Shown: one piece after another, positions 42,174 through 51,972 of the stretch
Layout: each line of letters opens with the position of its first letter
Position numbering within the stretch: position 1 is the stretch's first letter
Assembly (NCBI GenBank): GCA_024639405.1
Contig: JAHEIL010000007.1
Span: forward strand, 3,814 to 64,106
DNA: 60,293 nt
Source of the DNA: Crocinitomicaceae bacterium
GTDB lineage: Bacteria > Bacteroidota > Bacteroidia > Flavobacteriales_D > Crocinitomicaceae
Direction of reading: 5' to 3'
Translations under genes and position numbers: made by a program
The notes under the pieces: model-generated
Databases searched by the model: none
What the model saw: the letters and a program-made list of their open reading frames with translations, nothing else
What the model was told of the DNA's origin: nothing

Positions 42174-44471
42174 TTAGATCAAGGTGGATGCTTGGTACAA
42201 TTTCAATTCATCCCACGTAACTTTACTGCCTAACTTTTCTTTTAATGGAGTAAGTGAAGAACCTTCATAACCCTCAAATAAGTTTGCTAATTCGTTGATA
42301 CGTTTTGGTGACATAACATCGCTTAATTCAATTTTTTCAGCACGGATTAAATACACAAAATGACTATTGATTGTTTGTGCTGATAATTGTCTCAATCTCG
42401 CAATTTCTTTTGCTTCTTTTCCTTCTTCTAGTAACTCGAGTGTTTGCTCGTAAGTAGTTTTCTTCTCCTTTTTTGTTACGCTTAATTTTTTACTCGTTTT
42501 TAAGAAAATAATATCATCTTCTTCAGGTTCGTCTAATAGCGTTGGGGTTTGTCTGATTTCTTGTTTAACTGCAGCTATTTTACTGATTTTGTAATTGGCT
42601 ATTTCTGTGTTCCAAACGACCTCTTTCGTAATTTCTCTGCCAGCTGCAACTGCTTCGATAAGTAAACGTGCTTTTTTAATTTTAAGAATCGTTTCTGTCA
42701 GTAATTCATCCAATTCTTCTAATTCTTCTGCGTATTGTTTGGTTTTTTTGACACGACTGAGTTCAGCAATTTTTTTCAAATTGGATGTCAATACGCCGTC
42801 CAATATTTTGAAGAAATACTGGTAAGCAGCTTGTACGCGTTCGTTTAAAAAACTTACATCAAACTGATCTTTCAAAAATAAGTTATCCAATTGGTTGCAA
42901 AATTTTCGAGCGGGTTCAATGGTTGTTTGAATCGCTTGATTTTGCATGGTAATCCAACTTTTGTTTTTACCTTTTTCACTTTTACTACCCACATTTTTAT
43001 AGCTAGCTTCGTGAATGCCCCACTTAGAACTTAGATCATACCAATCAAAAGCTTGTTTTAACGATTGTAATAAGTAGTTTTTTGTGCTCTGTTCCAAGTA
43101 TTTTGGTAAAAGCTCTTCAGCGGCTTTATTTTGACTAAAAGCGACAACTTGTTGGTCGTTTGACAAACCATTCATGCGCATAGGTTTCAATAAAACCAAT
43201 CCTTCAAGTGAACGCAATCGTGATAAGGCAACGTATGCTTGTCCTGGTGCAAAAACATCTGAAACATCCAACACTGCTTTTTCAAAGGTCAAACCTTGGC
43301 TTTTATGAACGGTTATAGCCCAGGCTAATTTCAATGGATAATGTACAAACGTACCAATCACTTCTTCTTTCACTTCACCTGTTGCATCGTTCAATGTGTA
43401 ACGAATATTTGCCCATTCGAATTTCTCAACAGTAATTGTTTTATTTTCTTCTGGGAAGAACACACTTATTTCATGATCGCTTAACGATTTGATTTTCCCC
43501 ATTTTACCGTTGTAGTAATTTTTATCGAAGGAAATATCATTTTTGATAAACATGACTTGAGCGCCTTCTTTTAAAACCATTTGCTCTTCAATCGGAAACA
43601 AATGTTTGGGATATTCGCCTGTGATTTCAGCCTCAAAGGTTACTTTTTTCCCCTTCAATGCTTCCAATGCTTTAGCATTCATTTCATCGGCTTTCGAATT
43701 GTGTGTTGTAAGTGTTATATAGCCTTCAACTTTAGAAGAATCGAAATCTGGTTGAACAAATTTGTTTAATATTTCAACATCATTGTCTGTTATTTTATTG
43801 TCGCGAAGGTGATTTAATACCTGTATAAATGCTTGATCGTGTTGACGGTAAATGGTCGAAAGTTCGATATACAAAGGTTGAATTTCTCTCAATACTTTTG
43901 CATGAAAAAAGAAAAACCCATCATAGTATGTTCTCAACACTTGCCATTCTTCTTGCTTAACAACAGGAGGTAATTGCAATAAATCGCCGATAAAGAGCAC
44001 TTGTACACCACCAAATGGAGAGTTTTCTCTACGAACGTTGCGCAAGGTCCAATCGATTGCATCCAATAAATCAGCACGCAGCATACTTACTTCATCAATG
44101 ATCAGCAATTCAATGTTGCGAATAATTTTTTGCCGTTGTTTGTTCATGGCAAAATGACGCATTAACGTATCTTTCGTTTCAAATTTTACGGCAGAAGAAA
44201 AATGGGGAGAAACTCCGAATTCTGGAATAAAACCTGCAAAAGGCAATTGGAAAAAAGAATGGATGGTAACTCCACCAGCATTTAAAGCTGCGATTCCTGT
44301 AGGAGCAACAATTACCGCATTTTTATGCGTTGCATCAATAATTTTTTTGAGTAGGGTCGTTTTACCTGTTCCGGCTTTACCCGTTAAAAAAATTGTTTGA
44401 TTTGTTTGATTGATAAAACGTTCTGTAAATTCTGCGGGTGAACTATTTTCGTTCATTAAAGTTGATTTCAT
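42174..44471 (-). CDS. PIF1/RecD-like DNA helicase with C-terminal HTH_40 domain
   Basis: A 765-aa superfamily 1B helicase. Walker A FLTGKAGTGKTTLLKKIIDA, then VIVAPTGIAALNAGGVTIHS, Walker B LLIIDEVSMLRADLLDAID and GDLLQLPPV occupy the first third. The C-terminal RecA lobe includes KLAWAITVHKSQGLTFEKA and QAYVALSRLRSLEGLVLL. The last ~90 residues (YEQTLELLEEGKEAKEIARL, TINSHFVYLIRAEKIEL) resemble the HTH_40 domain also found on RecQ-type helicases. ATG 44456 is an alternative start. It probably acts on G-quadruplexes or stalled forks, by family inference. It is tail-to-tail with the Nudix regulator with no gap. Confidence 0.9.
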   Translation of the reverse strand: MKSTLMNENSSPAEFTERFINQTNQTIFLTGKAGTGKTTLLKKIIDATHKNAVIVAPTGIAALNAGGVTIHSFFQLPFAGFIPEFGVSPHFSSAVKFETKDTLMRHFAMNKQRQKIIRNIELLIIDEVSMLRADLLDAIDWTLRNVRRENSPFGGVQVLFIGDLLQLPPVVKQEEWQVLRTYYDGFFFFHAKVLREIQPLYIELSTIYRQHDQAFIQVLNHLRDNKITDNDVEILNKFVQPDFDSSKVEGYITLTTHNSKADEMNAKALEALKGKKVTFEAEITGEYPKHLFPIEEQMVLKEGAQVMFIKNDISFDKNYYNGKMGKIKSLSDHEISVFFPEENKTITVEKFEWANIRYTLNDATGEVKEEVIGTFVHYPLKLAWAITVHKSQGLTFEKAVLDVSDVFAPGQAYVALSRLRSLEGLVLLKPMRMNGLSNDQQVVAFSQNKAAEELLPKYLEQSTKNYLLQSLKQAFDWYDLSSKWGIHEASYKNVGSKSEKGKNKSWITMQNQAIQTTIEPARKFCNQLDNLFLKDQFDVSFLNERVQAAYQYFFKILDGVLTSNLKKIAELSRVKKTKQYAEELEELDELLTETILKIKKARLLIEAVAAGREITKEVVWNTEIANYKISKIAAVKQEIRQTPTLLDEPEEDDIIFLKTSKKLSVTKKEKKTTYEQTLELLEEGKEAKEIARLRQLSAQTINSHFVYLIRAEKIELSDVMSPKRINELANLFEGYEGSSLTPLKEKLGSKVTWDELKLYQASTLI

Positions 44472-44517
44472 TTACTTGAAGATACGAAAATAATTGAATA
44501 ATTAATGGTAATACGAA

Positions 44518-45543
44518 TTAAAAAACAACGCTTAATGAAATATTTGCACTTAAGCCACGCATTTCTTTATTGTGCATAAATGGTATAAAGTAGTTTACCT
44601 TAGAATCAATCAATAAGTATTTGTTTTTATAAATTTCTAAACCTATTGAAGGGGCGATGTAAAAAATATCTTCTTTTGATGTTCTGCCCGTTGCTACCAT
44701 TCCTCCGATAGAATATCCAGAGTATAAGTTTAAAAATTTACGCGATCCACGACCTAAGTGTCGAGAATAAAAATCTTGGCCAAACGAATAGGCAAATAAT
44801 TCTGAGAACATTAACGAATCTGATGTTGGCACATTGTTAGCTTTGTAAACACCTAAAGAAATATAGCTTTTTCCTTGTGTAAACAAGTATTTTAAAAAGT
44901 AGCCTTGGTAATTAGCAGCAGAAATACCTTCAGTTGGCGAATCGATGTTTAAAAACGAGAATTCGCCACCCGGCATGTTTACAAATTTTATTCGTGCATT
45001 GTCAGTTGTAGTTAATTCTTCTGAAAGAAATAATTCAACTGCATATTGATTTTTTGTCGTACTAAAATTTAAAAGTTCGCGTTCTTTTTGGTGAATTTGA
45101 TCTTCTAAATTTTGTTTTTCGCGCCAAAAATTGAGATAATTTTCTGTTTTCCCCTCATTTTTCTCTTCAATTTTAGCTAATAACACACTGTATTCTTTTT
45201 GTTTTGCTTGTAAGTGAGCAATGTCAATTTTTAATTCAGAAACGCGAATGGTATTATTAATGGTATTGAATTTTTTAGTCGTTGAATAGCCACAACTTTC
45301 AACCAGCGAATCGTATTTTGAATAGAGATTTTCTGGCAAATTAAAATGCAATGAAAGAGATTGTTTGTTTTCATCTTGGTAACTAATAGCAATGTTGTTT
45401 TTTTGAATGAATTGCGTTACTTTTTGTTTTGCGCCTGTATAATCCATTGAATATACAACATTGTTTAAGGTTGTTGTAGTATAATCTTGTCCAAAAGAAT
45501 AGGATAAAAATAAAACGCTAATGATTGAAAATATAAACCTCAT
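44518..45543 (-). CDS. exported coiled-coil plus barrel protein (DUF4349-like N-terminal half)
   Basis: A 341-aa exported protein (signal peptide FIFSIISVLFLSYSFGQ). Residues 20-90 look like the small alpha/beta domain of DUF4349 proteins, followed by a coiled coil (about 105-165, LKIDIAHLQAKQKEYSVLLA, WREKQNLEDQIHQKERELL). The C-terminal half is beta-rich (YISLGVYKANN, FLNLYSGYSIGGM, ISLSVVF end), like an outer-membrane protein. I do not recognise a full-length family and give no function. It has its own promoter (45562-45592), which overlaps the end of the upstream gene. Confidence 0.62.
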   Translation of the reverse strand: MRFIFSIISVLFLSYSFGQDYTTTTLNNVVYSMDYTGAKQKVTQFIQKNNIAISYQDENKQSLSLHFNLPENLYSKYDSLVESCGYSTTKKFNTINNTIRVSELKIDIAHLQAKQKEYSVLLAKIEEKNEGKTENYLNFWREKQNLEDQIHQKERELLNFSTTKNQYAVELFLSEELTTTDNARIKFVNMPGGEFSFLNIDSPTEGISAANYQGYFLKYLFTQGKSYISLGVYKANNVPTSDSLMFSELFAYSFGQDFYSRHLGRGSRKFLNLYSGYSIGGMVATGRTSKEDIFYIAPSIGLEIYKNKYLLIDSKVNYFIPFMHNKEMRGLSANISLSVVF

Positions 45544-45561
45544 GGTGTACTAATTTTAAAC

Positions 45562-45592
45562 CAAAGGTACTTTTTCAATGCCCTAATTCCAA
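45562..45592 (-). promoter_or_regulatory. promoter of the coiled-coil/barrel gene (TTG-N20-TACCTTTG)
   Basis: On the minus strand TTG (45592-45590) and TACCTTTG (45569-45562) are 20 bp apart, an exact consensus match. The -33 part lies inside the last codons of the upstream 117-aa gene. Confidence 0.6.
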
Positions 45593-45936
45593 ATTATTAT
45601 TCCACCTTCTTTAATTTCTTTTTCAAAAGCAGATTTTAATTTTACTAATTGGTATTGATTTTCGCCTTCTTGATTTAGTAGTTCGTTTTTTTGTTGGTAA
45701 TAATTCTCAAAAGTTGCACCAAACAATTCTTTCGCAATTACTTCTCGGATGCAGTTGAGTTTGTCATTTAATTCTAATAAATAATATTCAATTTCTCCAA
45801 GTTCTATTATTTCTAATTGAGTTAAACTTGGTTTTTCAATCAAGCTAATATAGGTTGGCAAAACATGTTGAATGATAGTAGAAAAATGATCTAATTCAAG
45901 ATTTAATTGCTGTTGCATTTCTTTAAAGTTTCTCAT
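45583..45936 (-). CDS. small cytosolic protein of unknown function
   Basis: A 117-aa helical protein with no signal peptide: MQQQLNLELDHFSTIIQHVL, ISLIEKPSLTQLEIIELGEI, YLLELNDKLNCIREVIAKEL. I do not recognise it. The pattern of long amphipathic helices suggests a helix bundle or partner-binding protein. It is transcribed away from hemW. Coding character is fair (no frame interruptions, ordinary codon use), but it has little other support. Confidence 0.5.
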   Translation of the reverse strand: MRNFKEMQQQLNLELDHFSTIIQHVLPTYISLIEKPSLTQLEIIELGEIEYYLLELNDKLNCIREVIAKELFGATFENYYQQKNELLNQEGENQYQLVKLKSAFEKEIKEGGIIIWN

Positions 45937-46042
45937 GATATTAGTAATTTGGTTTTCTAAAATTCGTTTAAAAAAATTGGTGTTATTCGATTTAAACCAA
46001 TAATTTGCTGTAATTAGGTGAAACTACGTAAATAGCTATGCG

Positions 46043-46050
46043 TATTTTTG
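46043..46050 (+). promoter_or_regulatory. putative -7 element of hemW promoter, four bases before ATG
   Basis: TATTTTTG matches TAnnTTTG exactly and ends four bases before the hemW start codon, so use of this promoter would give a leaderless or near-leaderless message. No TTG is at -33. Confidence 0.3.
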
Positions 46051-46054
46051 TATC

Positions 46055-47176
46055 ATGGCAGGTATTTATATCCATATTCCATTTTGTAAACAGAAATGTA
46101 CCTATTGTGATTTTCATTTCAGTACAAGCTTTGAGCATTACCGAAAAGAAATGATTGCAACTATTGGAAGAGAAATCCAACTTCGGAAACATGAATTAGA
46201 GGATTCAACCATAGCTTCGATTTATTTTGGAGGTGGTACCCCAAGTTTATTAACCAACGTAGAATTGAGTTATTTGCTTCATCAATTAGCTCAAAATTAT
46301 TCAATTGATGTGGATGCAGAAATTACCTTGGAAGCAAATCCAGACGATTGTTCCATTACGCAATTAAGCATGTGGAAAAATGCGGGTATCAATCGACTTT
46401 CGATTGGTTTACAATCGTTTAAGACATCAGATTTGAAATGGATGAACCGTGCACATTCTGTAGAAGAAGCTTTGACATGTGTTCAACGCGCAAAAAACAT
46501 TGGTTTTGAAGCAATCAGTGTTGATTTAATATATGGGTTACCAGATTTAACACTTGAAGAATGGAAGCATCACATTGATGAAGTGATTGCTATGGACGTT
46601 CAACATATTTCTGCTTATTGTTTAACGGTGGAAGAGAAAACGGCATTAAATAAAATGGTCAACGAAAAGAAAATTGTTCCAGCAGGTGAAGATGCACAAA
46701 GTGAGCAGTTTTTAGAACTTTCGAATCGGTTAAAAAAAGCAGGATTTTTGCATTATGAAATCTCCAATTTTGGAAAGCCGGGTCATGAAGCAATGCACAA
46801 TTCAAATTATTGGAAAGGTATTTCTTATTTAGGCGTTGGACCATCAGCGCATTCATTTAATGGAAGTAAGCGTCGCTGGAATGTTTCCAACAATACGAAG
46901 TACCTCAAGCAATTTGATTTAAACGCTTATTTTGAAGAAGAATCGTTGACTTTAAAAGACCAGTGGAATGAAATCGTCATGACAGGTTTAAGAACTACAT
47001 ATGGTGTTGCTATCGAACAATTAACGGCTCTTTTTCCACTAGATGAAGCGTTTCAACAAACACTTCATTCTTTTCAAAAAGATGATATGCTTGTGTTTTC
47101 TAACAATCATTTAAGTTTAACGGATAAAGGTCGATTACAAGCAGATTATATTGCCAGCGAATTTTTTAAAGTATAA
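46055..47176 (+). CDS. hemW: HemW, radical SAM heme chaperone (coproporphyrinogen oxidase-like)
   Basis: A 373-aa radical SAM protein. The start GIYIHIPFCKQKCTYCDFHF holds the CxxxCxxC cluster for the 4Fe-4S centre, and IYFGGGTPSLL, EITLEANPDD, NRLSIGLQSF, VDLIYGLPDLTLEEW and HYEISNFGKPGHEAMHNSNYW follow. That last motif and the short C-terminal HemN-like domain are typical of HemW, which carries and transfers heme, rather than HemN, which lacks the same N-terminal spacing. ATG 46055 is fixed by the GIYIHIPFC start. It is a single-gene unit followed by a hairpin. Confidence 0.93.
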   Translation: MAGIYIHIPFCKQKCTYCDFHFSTSFEHYRKEMIATIGREIQLRKHELEDSTIASIYFGGGTPSLLTNVELSYLLHQLAQNYSIDVDAEITLEANPDDCSITQLSMWKNAGINRLSIGLQSFKTSDLKWMNRAHSVEEALTCVQRAKNIGFEAISVDLIYGLPDLTLEEWKHHIDEVIAMDVQHISAYCLTVEEKTALNKMVNEKKIVPAGEDAQSEQFLELSNRLKKAGFLHYEISNFGKPGHEAMHNSNYWKGISYLGVGPSAHSFNGSKRRWNVSNNTKYLKQFDLNAYFEEESLTLKDQWNEIVMTGLRTTYGVAIEQLTALFPLDEAFQQTLHSFQKDDMLVFSNNHLSLTDKGRLQADYIASEFFKV

Positions 47177-47177
47177 A

Positions 47178-47203
47178 AAAAGGGAACCTTTCGATTCCCT
47201 TTT
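47178..47203. terminator. terminator between hemW and the SusD gene
   Basis: Arms AAAAGGGAA / TTCCCTTTT with an 8-nt loop. The minus-strand side carries seven T (good terminator for susD); the plus side has four T, so it may work in both directions. Confidence 0.75.
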
Positions 47204-47220
47204 CAATTATTGTTCGGTTA

Positions 47221-48813
47221 TTAATAACCTGGATTTTGAATTAAGTTTGTATTCAATACCAAATCAGCATTTGGAATAGGGTACAATTCTAAATATGGAG
47301 CTATTGCTGTACCTGCAGCATCATCTCCACCTTTAAATGCCCATAAATACGTTGAACCAGAAAATAAATCAAAACGAATTAAATCTGTTCTTCTTGTACA
47401 TTCCCAGTGCAATTCACGCGCTCTTTCGTCAATGATGTATTGTAAATCATAATCAGCCAATGTAGATGTGTTTGAACCGTAAGCTCTGTCTTTAAGTAAT
47501 TGTAAATAACTTAAACCAGTTGCTTTACTTCCAAAGCCACGTTCAGCACATTCAGCATACATTAAATACACATCTGCCAAACGGAACATTGGGAAATCTG
47601 TATCACATTGTCCAGAAGTACCGTTATTAGAACCAACCTGACCAGTTGATGAAACATTTTGGTATTTCGGTAAAGCATAACCATCTGTAAACGTTGAAAG
47701 TGTCGTTATTTCTTTTACTTGACCATCTTTATAGAATTGGTAACGTCCATCAGATATTGAATCTGCATATTTATCAACCAATTGTTGTGGAGCTCTCAAA
47801 CCAGCCCAACCACCACTAACACCGTAATCAGCTGCAACCATTGAACCTCCAATAGAAGCACATGTTAAGAACGTAGTACCACCATAACTTTGCGTGTACA
47901 ACGCATCAAATACAACTGGGAAAATGATTTCAGGAGATGTATTATTATCAGTTCTGAATAAGTCAGTGTATTTGTCGTCTAAAGAGAATCCACCTTCTGT
48001 AATTACTTTTGAACAATAAGTTGCACAATCTTGGTAACGCTGTGTACCTGTATAAACTTCTGCATTTAAATAAATACGCGCTAACAAGAATTGAGCTGCC
48101 GAAGAACTTGCTCTTCCATAAGGAACACTTGTTGAAGGCAATAATTCATTTTCAACAGCTTTCAATTCTGATTCTACATATGAAAATAGATTTGCTCTTG
48201 TAATGCGTTCTGGCATGAATGCACCTACTAAATCTGTTTCATCAACAAAAGGTACGTTTCCAAATAAATCCATTGCATGAGAATAACTCAAGGCACGTAA
48301 GAAACGCGCTTCCGCTCTAAACGTACGAATCATCGCTTTGTCTGCGTCAGAAAAATCTCTTTCATCCATTTTAGCATCCGTCGTTTCTCTTACAAATTCA
48401 TTGCACAAGGCAATTTGGAAAAAGATACGGTTGTACATCATTTTGACAAATGTGTTTTCAGCCGACCAAGTTGATTTACATAAATCAGGAATACCGATAT
48501 CGCTCCAACCACAAACTGCTTCGTCTGTTGGTAAAACTTGTAAATTATATAGTGCTCTAACGTATTCCGAGAATCCTTCATCTGTACTTGCGATGTCTGG
48601 GCTTCCTGCAGGACCTTGATTACCTGTTGTTGCTAAACCAGCATATAATTTTGCAAGTACGTGAATATAATTTTTTGGATCTTTATAAACCGCTTCTGAA
48701 TTAAAACCATATTTAGGTTTTAAGTTCAATTGTTTTGTACAAGAGTTTAAAGAAGCTAATGCGCTTAAACCAACTACAAACAATACTAATTTTAGTGTAT
48801 TTTTCATTTTCAA
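47221..48813 (-). CDS. SusD/RagB family starch-binding lipoprotein
   Basis: A 530-aa surface lipoprotein (lipobox LNSCTKQ). SusD-type proteins cap the SusC channel and bind glycans. The fold's TPR-like helices are visible as AEARFLRALSYSHAMDLFGN and ASSSAAQFLLARIYLNAEVY; FPMFRLADVYLMYAECAERG is the signature of the C-terminal RagB/SusD part. It lies 4 bp after the SusC gene, and the genes upstream encode an alpha-glucosidase and an amylase, so its ligand is probably an alpha-glucan. It is the last gene of the locus, followed by a terminator. Confidence 0.95.
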   Translation of the reverse strand: MKMKNTLKLVLFVVGLSALASLNSCTKQLNLKPKYGFNSEAVYKDPKNYIHVLAKLYAGLATTGNQGPAGSPDIASTDEGFSEYVRALYNLQVLPTDEAVCGWSDIGIPDLCKSTWSAENTFVKMMYNRIFFQIALCNEFVRETTDAKMDERDFSDADKAMIRTFRAEARFLRALSYSHAMDLFGNVPFVDETDLVGAFMPERITRANLFSYVESELKAVENELLPSTSVPYGRASSSAAQFLLARIYLNAEVYTGTQRYQDCATYCSKVITEGGFSLDDKYTDLFRTDNNTSPEIIFPVVFDALYTQSYGGTTFLTCASIGGSMVAADYGVSGGWAGLRAPQQLVDKYADSISDGRYQFYKDGQVKEITTLSTFTDGYALPKYQNVSSTGQVGSNNGTSGQCDTDFPMFRLADVYLMYAECAERGFGSKATGLSYLQLLKDRAYGSNTSTLADYDLQYIIDERARELHWECTRRTDLIRFDLFSGSTYLWAFKGGDDAAGTAIAPYLELYPIPNADLVLNTNLIQNPGY

Positions 48814-48817
48814 TTAA

Positions 48818-51800
48818 TTAAAAGTCAAATGTTAAATTCAATGAATAAACGCGTGGTCTTGGATAAATGTTATTATCAATACCATTCGATACTTCAGGAT
48901 CTTGTCCGCTGTATTGTGTAATCACAAATACGTTGTTTACAGAGAAAGCAGCATTTAATCCAACTCTGTTTTTAGTGAATTTTAATTTCCCAAATTTGTA
49001 ACCAATGTTGATGTTATCCATACGGAAGAAATCAGCTTTTTCTAAGTAGTGATCACTCAACAATTGGCGTTCATTACTTTTTAAGATTTCATCATCATAG
49101 TATGAAGAAGATAAATTGTTCAATGAACCTGTTGTTCCATTAATTGATTGGAATGTTCCATTTGCAGAATGAATATTATTGTAGATGTATCCACCAAATT
49201 CACCTCTCATTGAGAAACCACCAAACCAATTTTTATACGTAACATTCATTGATAAACCAACAAATATATTTGGTGCAGCTTTCTCTGTAATGTAACGGTC
49301 ATCAATATTAATAACACCATCTTTATTTCTATCAACGTAGGTATCAATTGCACGCCATTTATCAGTAGCTGTAATCTGACCATCGTTGTTGATGTCAATA
49401 TTTGCTAATTGTCCCTCTTGTCTGATTGTTCCATCGGTGTTGTAAACTTGTTCGTAAACAAAATAAGAGAAAGTTGGGTTTCCAAGTTGGTGAACTTGAA
49501 CAGTATTACCAATTCCACTTATTCCACCAACTAAAATCCCTGGAGATTTTGGGTCCACTACTTGAGCTAATTTTAATACTTCATTTTTATTGTACGAAAC
49601 ATTCGTCAATAAATCTATACGAAGATCTTTACGTGCAATCAAACCATAGTTCAAACTAACCTCAACTCCAGTGTTACGCATACTTCCAACGTTTGTTAAA
49701 ATTGCATTTGTAAAGTTAGTTCCAACAGGAACAGGAACAGTTGCTAATAAATCAGTTGTAGTTTTTTGGTAAAAATCAACAGAACCACTTAAACGGTCTT
49801 TTTTAATACCAAAGTCTAATCCAACATTGATGGATGCTGTTTGTTCCCATTTTAAGTTAGCATCGTATCCATTTGGACGGTAAACTGTGTAAAATTGTCC
49901 TCCAAAAGCATATTGAGCATTTGCAGATCCTTCAAAGAAGTTACCGATATATGAATAATCGCCAATACCATCTTGTTGTCCTGTTACACCGTATCCAGCT
50001 CTTAATTTCAATAAGTTCAACCATGTAATGTTTTTCATGAACCCTTCTTTAGAGATGATCCAAGCAGCTGAAACTGATGGGAAAAGACCCCAACGTGTAT
50101 TTTCACTAAAACGTGATGAACCATCGTAACGTAATGTTGCATTTACAACATATTTATCATTATAGGTATAAATTCCACGTCCGTAGTAAGATAATAAAGC
50201 ATTTGCCGTGTAAAATGGATTTTGTGCAGCTACAGCAATGATAGAGTCTCTTGCTTCATTATACGTTGCATTGTTTGGACTTGAAGTCTCCCAATTTTGG
50301 AACGAGTAACCAGCTGTTAAATCTACTAAATGCTTGCTTTTTTTATCTGCATTGTTATAATTTAGATAAGCTTCAATCAATTTATTACCTTTTGATTGAC
50401 GGTATTCATTGTAACTACCTCTTGTATAGTAACCACTTGCAGAAGATGCTTTTGTCGTTACAGTACCAGTTCCTTCAGATTGATCTATTCCTAAGTTCAA
50501 GACTGCTTTCATTTGAGGGAAGAACGGTAATTTGTATGAAATTTTAGCATTACCAATGTAACGATTTACAGATGATAAATCAGCACGAGAATTAATTAAA
50601 CCTAATGGGTTTCTTGCTGCTAAAACATTTGGTTTTCCATTTTTGATCCATTCAAAATAACCATCGTAAGAAGAGTTACCAGAATAAACACTTTGAGTAG
50701 GGTCAAAAAACGCTGCGCCCAAAGCTCCTCTATTTGCAAACGTAGAATTCGTGTGTACGTATCGATTGTTGATTTCTAATGCTAAATGATTTTTTAAGAA
50801 CGTTGGTGTTAAATTCAACGAAACAGAAGTTCTGTTAAAATTATCAGTTAATAAAATACCATTTTCATAACGATTTCCAAAAGATAAACGGTATGGTAAT
50901 TTTTTGATTCCACCCATAATGGAAACATTGTTATCTGTTATAAGAGCTGCTCTAAATACTTCTTTTTGCCAATCTGTATTTGCTGTTCCTAACAATGCTT
51001 TTTGAGGTGCTGTTCCTTTAGCATTAACTAAAGCACGGTATTCATCTCCATTTAAAACATCTGCATATTTTGCAATTGTAGATAACGAGTTTTTAGTATC
51101 AAAAACAACTTTTAATTTGTCAGATGAACCGCCATCCCCTTTTTTAGTTGTAATTAAAATGACACCATTTGCCCCACGTGAACCATAAATAGCTGTTGCA
51201 GATGCATCTTTCAATACTACAAACGATGCAATGTCATTAGGGTTGATCAATGAAAGTGGATTAGAAGCACCAGCAATTCCTCCATTATCTAACGGAACTC
51301 CATCAACAACAATTAAAGGATCATTACTAGCGTTGATAGATGTACCACCTCTTAAACGAATTGTGCTTCCACCTCCTGGCGCTCCATCATTCGTATTGAT
51401 TTTAACACCGGCAACTTTTCCTTGAATCAATTGTTCAGGTGTTGAAACAGAGCCTTGAACGAAGTTTTTTTCATTGATAACAGCCGCTGAGCCAGTTAAA
51501 TCTTTTGTACGTGTTGTACCATAACCAATAACAACTACTTCATCCAATTCTTTTTCTGCTGACCCAAAATTTACATCTAATACAAGAACTTGACCATTTG
51601 TTAGAGACGCTTGTTTTGTGATGTTTTTGTAACCAACATTTTTAAAGACAAGAGTGTATGTTCCTGCTTCAAGTAAGCTGATTTCATAATACCCTTTGTC
51701 GTTTGAGAATGCACCACGTGATTTTCCTTCAATCACAACGGAAGCATTAAAGACTGGTTTACCTTCGTCGTCTTTGATTGTTCCTTTGATTACACCATTT

Positions 51801-51871
51801 TGTCCGAAAACAGTAGTGCCAACAAAAAGAAAGAGCAACGATAGCGCAAACGATTTAATCATCATTTTCAT
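48818..51871 (-). CDS. SusC/RagA family TonB-dependent outer-membrane receptor
   Basis: A 1017-aa TonB-linked channel for oligosaccharide import. The signal peptide (LLFLFVGTTVFGQ) is followed by a carboxypeptidase-like regulatory domain (VIKGTIKDDEGKPVFNASVV), then the plug with ELDEVVVIGYGTTRTKDLTG and ATAIYGSRGANGVILITTKK. The 22-strand barrel follows and ends LNLTFDF. The family takes up maltodextrins when paired with SusD. A consensus promoter (51918-51946) lies directly upstream. Its length is standard. Confidence 0.96.
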   Translation of the reverse strand: MKMMIKSFALSLLFLFVGTTVFGQNGVIKGTIKDDEGKPVFNASVVIEGKSRGAFSNDKGYYEISLLEAGTYTLVFKNVGYKNITKQASLTNGQVLVLDVNFGSAEKELDEVVVIGYGTTRTKDLTGSAAVINEKNFVQGSVSTPEQLIQGKVAGVKINTNDGAPGGGSTIRLRGGTSINASNDPLIVVDGVPLDNGGIAGASNPLSLINPNDIASFVVLKDASATAIYGSRGANGVILITTKKGDGGSSDKLKVVFDTKNSLSTIAKYADVLNGDEYRALVNAKGTAPQKALLGTANTDWQKEVFRAALITDNNVSIMGGIKKLPYRLSFGNRYENGILLTDNFNRTSVSLNLTPTFLKNHLALEINNRYVHTNSTFANRGALGAAFFDPTQSVYSGNSSYDGYFEWIKNGKPNVLAARNPLGLINSRADLSSVNRYIGNAKISYKLPFFPQMKAVLNLGIDQSEGTGTVTTKASSASGYYTRGSYNEYRQSKGNKLIEAYLNYNNADKKSKHLVDLTAGYSFQNWETSSPNNATYNEARDSIIAVAAQNPFYTANALLSYYGRGIYTYNDKYVVNATLRYDGSSRFSENTRWGLFPSVSAAWIISKEGFMKNITWLNLLKLRAGYGVTGQQDGIGDYSYIGNFFEGSANAQYAFGGQFYTVYRPNGYDANLKWEQTASINVGLDFGIKKDRLSGSVDFYQKTTTDLLATVPVPVGTNFTNAILTNVGSMRNTGVEVSLNYGLIARKDLRIDLLTNVSYNKNEVLKLAQVVDPKSPGILVGGISGIGNTVQVHQLGNPTFSYFVYEQVYNTDGTIRQEGQLANIDINNDGQITATDKWRAIDTYVDRNKDGVINIDDRYITEKAAPNIFVGLSMNVTYKNWFGGFSMRGEFGGYIYNNIHSANGTFQSINGTTGSLNNLSSSYYDDEILKSNERQLLSDHYLEKADFFRMDNINIGYKFGKLKFTKNRVGLNAAFSVNNVFVITQYSGQDPEVSNGIDNNIYPRPRVYSLNLTFDF

Positions 51872-51917
51872 ACGTTTTTAGTTTTTGTTTTTATAAGTGA
51901 GTTTATAGCTTAAGCGT

Positions 51918-51946
51918 CAAATATATTAAATTTTTTTAAACGTCAA
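51918..51946 (-). promoter_or_regulatory. promoter of susC-susD (TTG-N18-TATATTTG)
   Basis: On the minus strand TTG (51946-51944) and TATATTTG (51925-51918) are spaced by 18 bp, an exact consensus match. The predicted leader is about 40 nt. The SusCD pair can therefore be read separately from the hydrolase genes upstream. Confidence 0.7.
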
Positions 51947-51972
51947 AATGACACTAAGAAAAAAATTAAGTC

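Noticed and set aside
45583-45936. Treating the 117-aa gene as part of a hemW regulatory unit
   Set aside because: It is transcribed away from hemW and no shared operator is visible, so the adjacency has no support.
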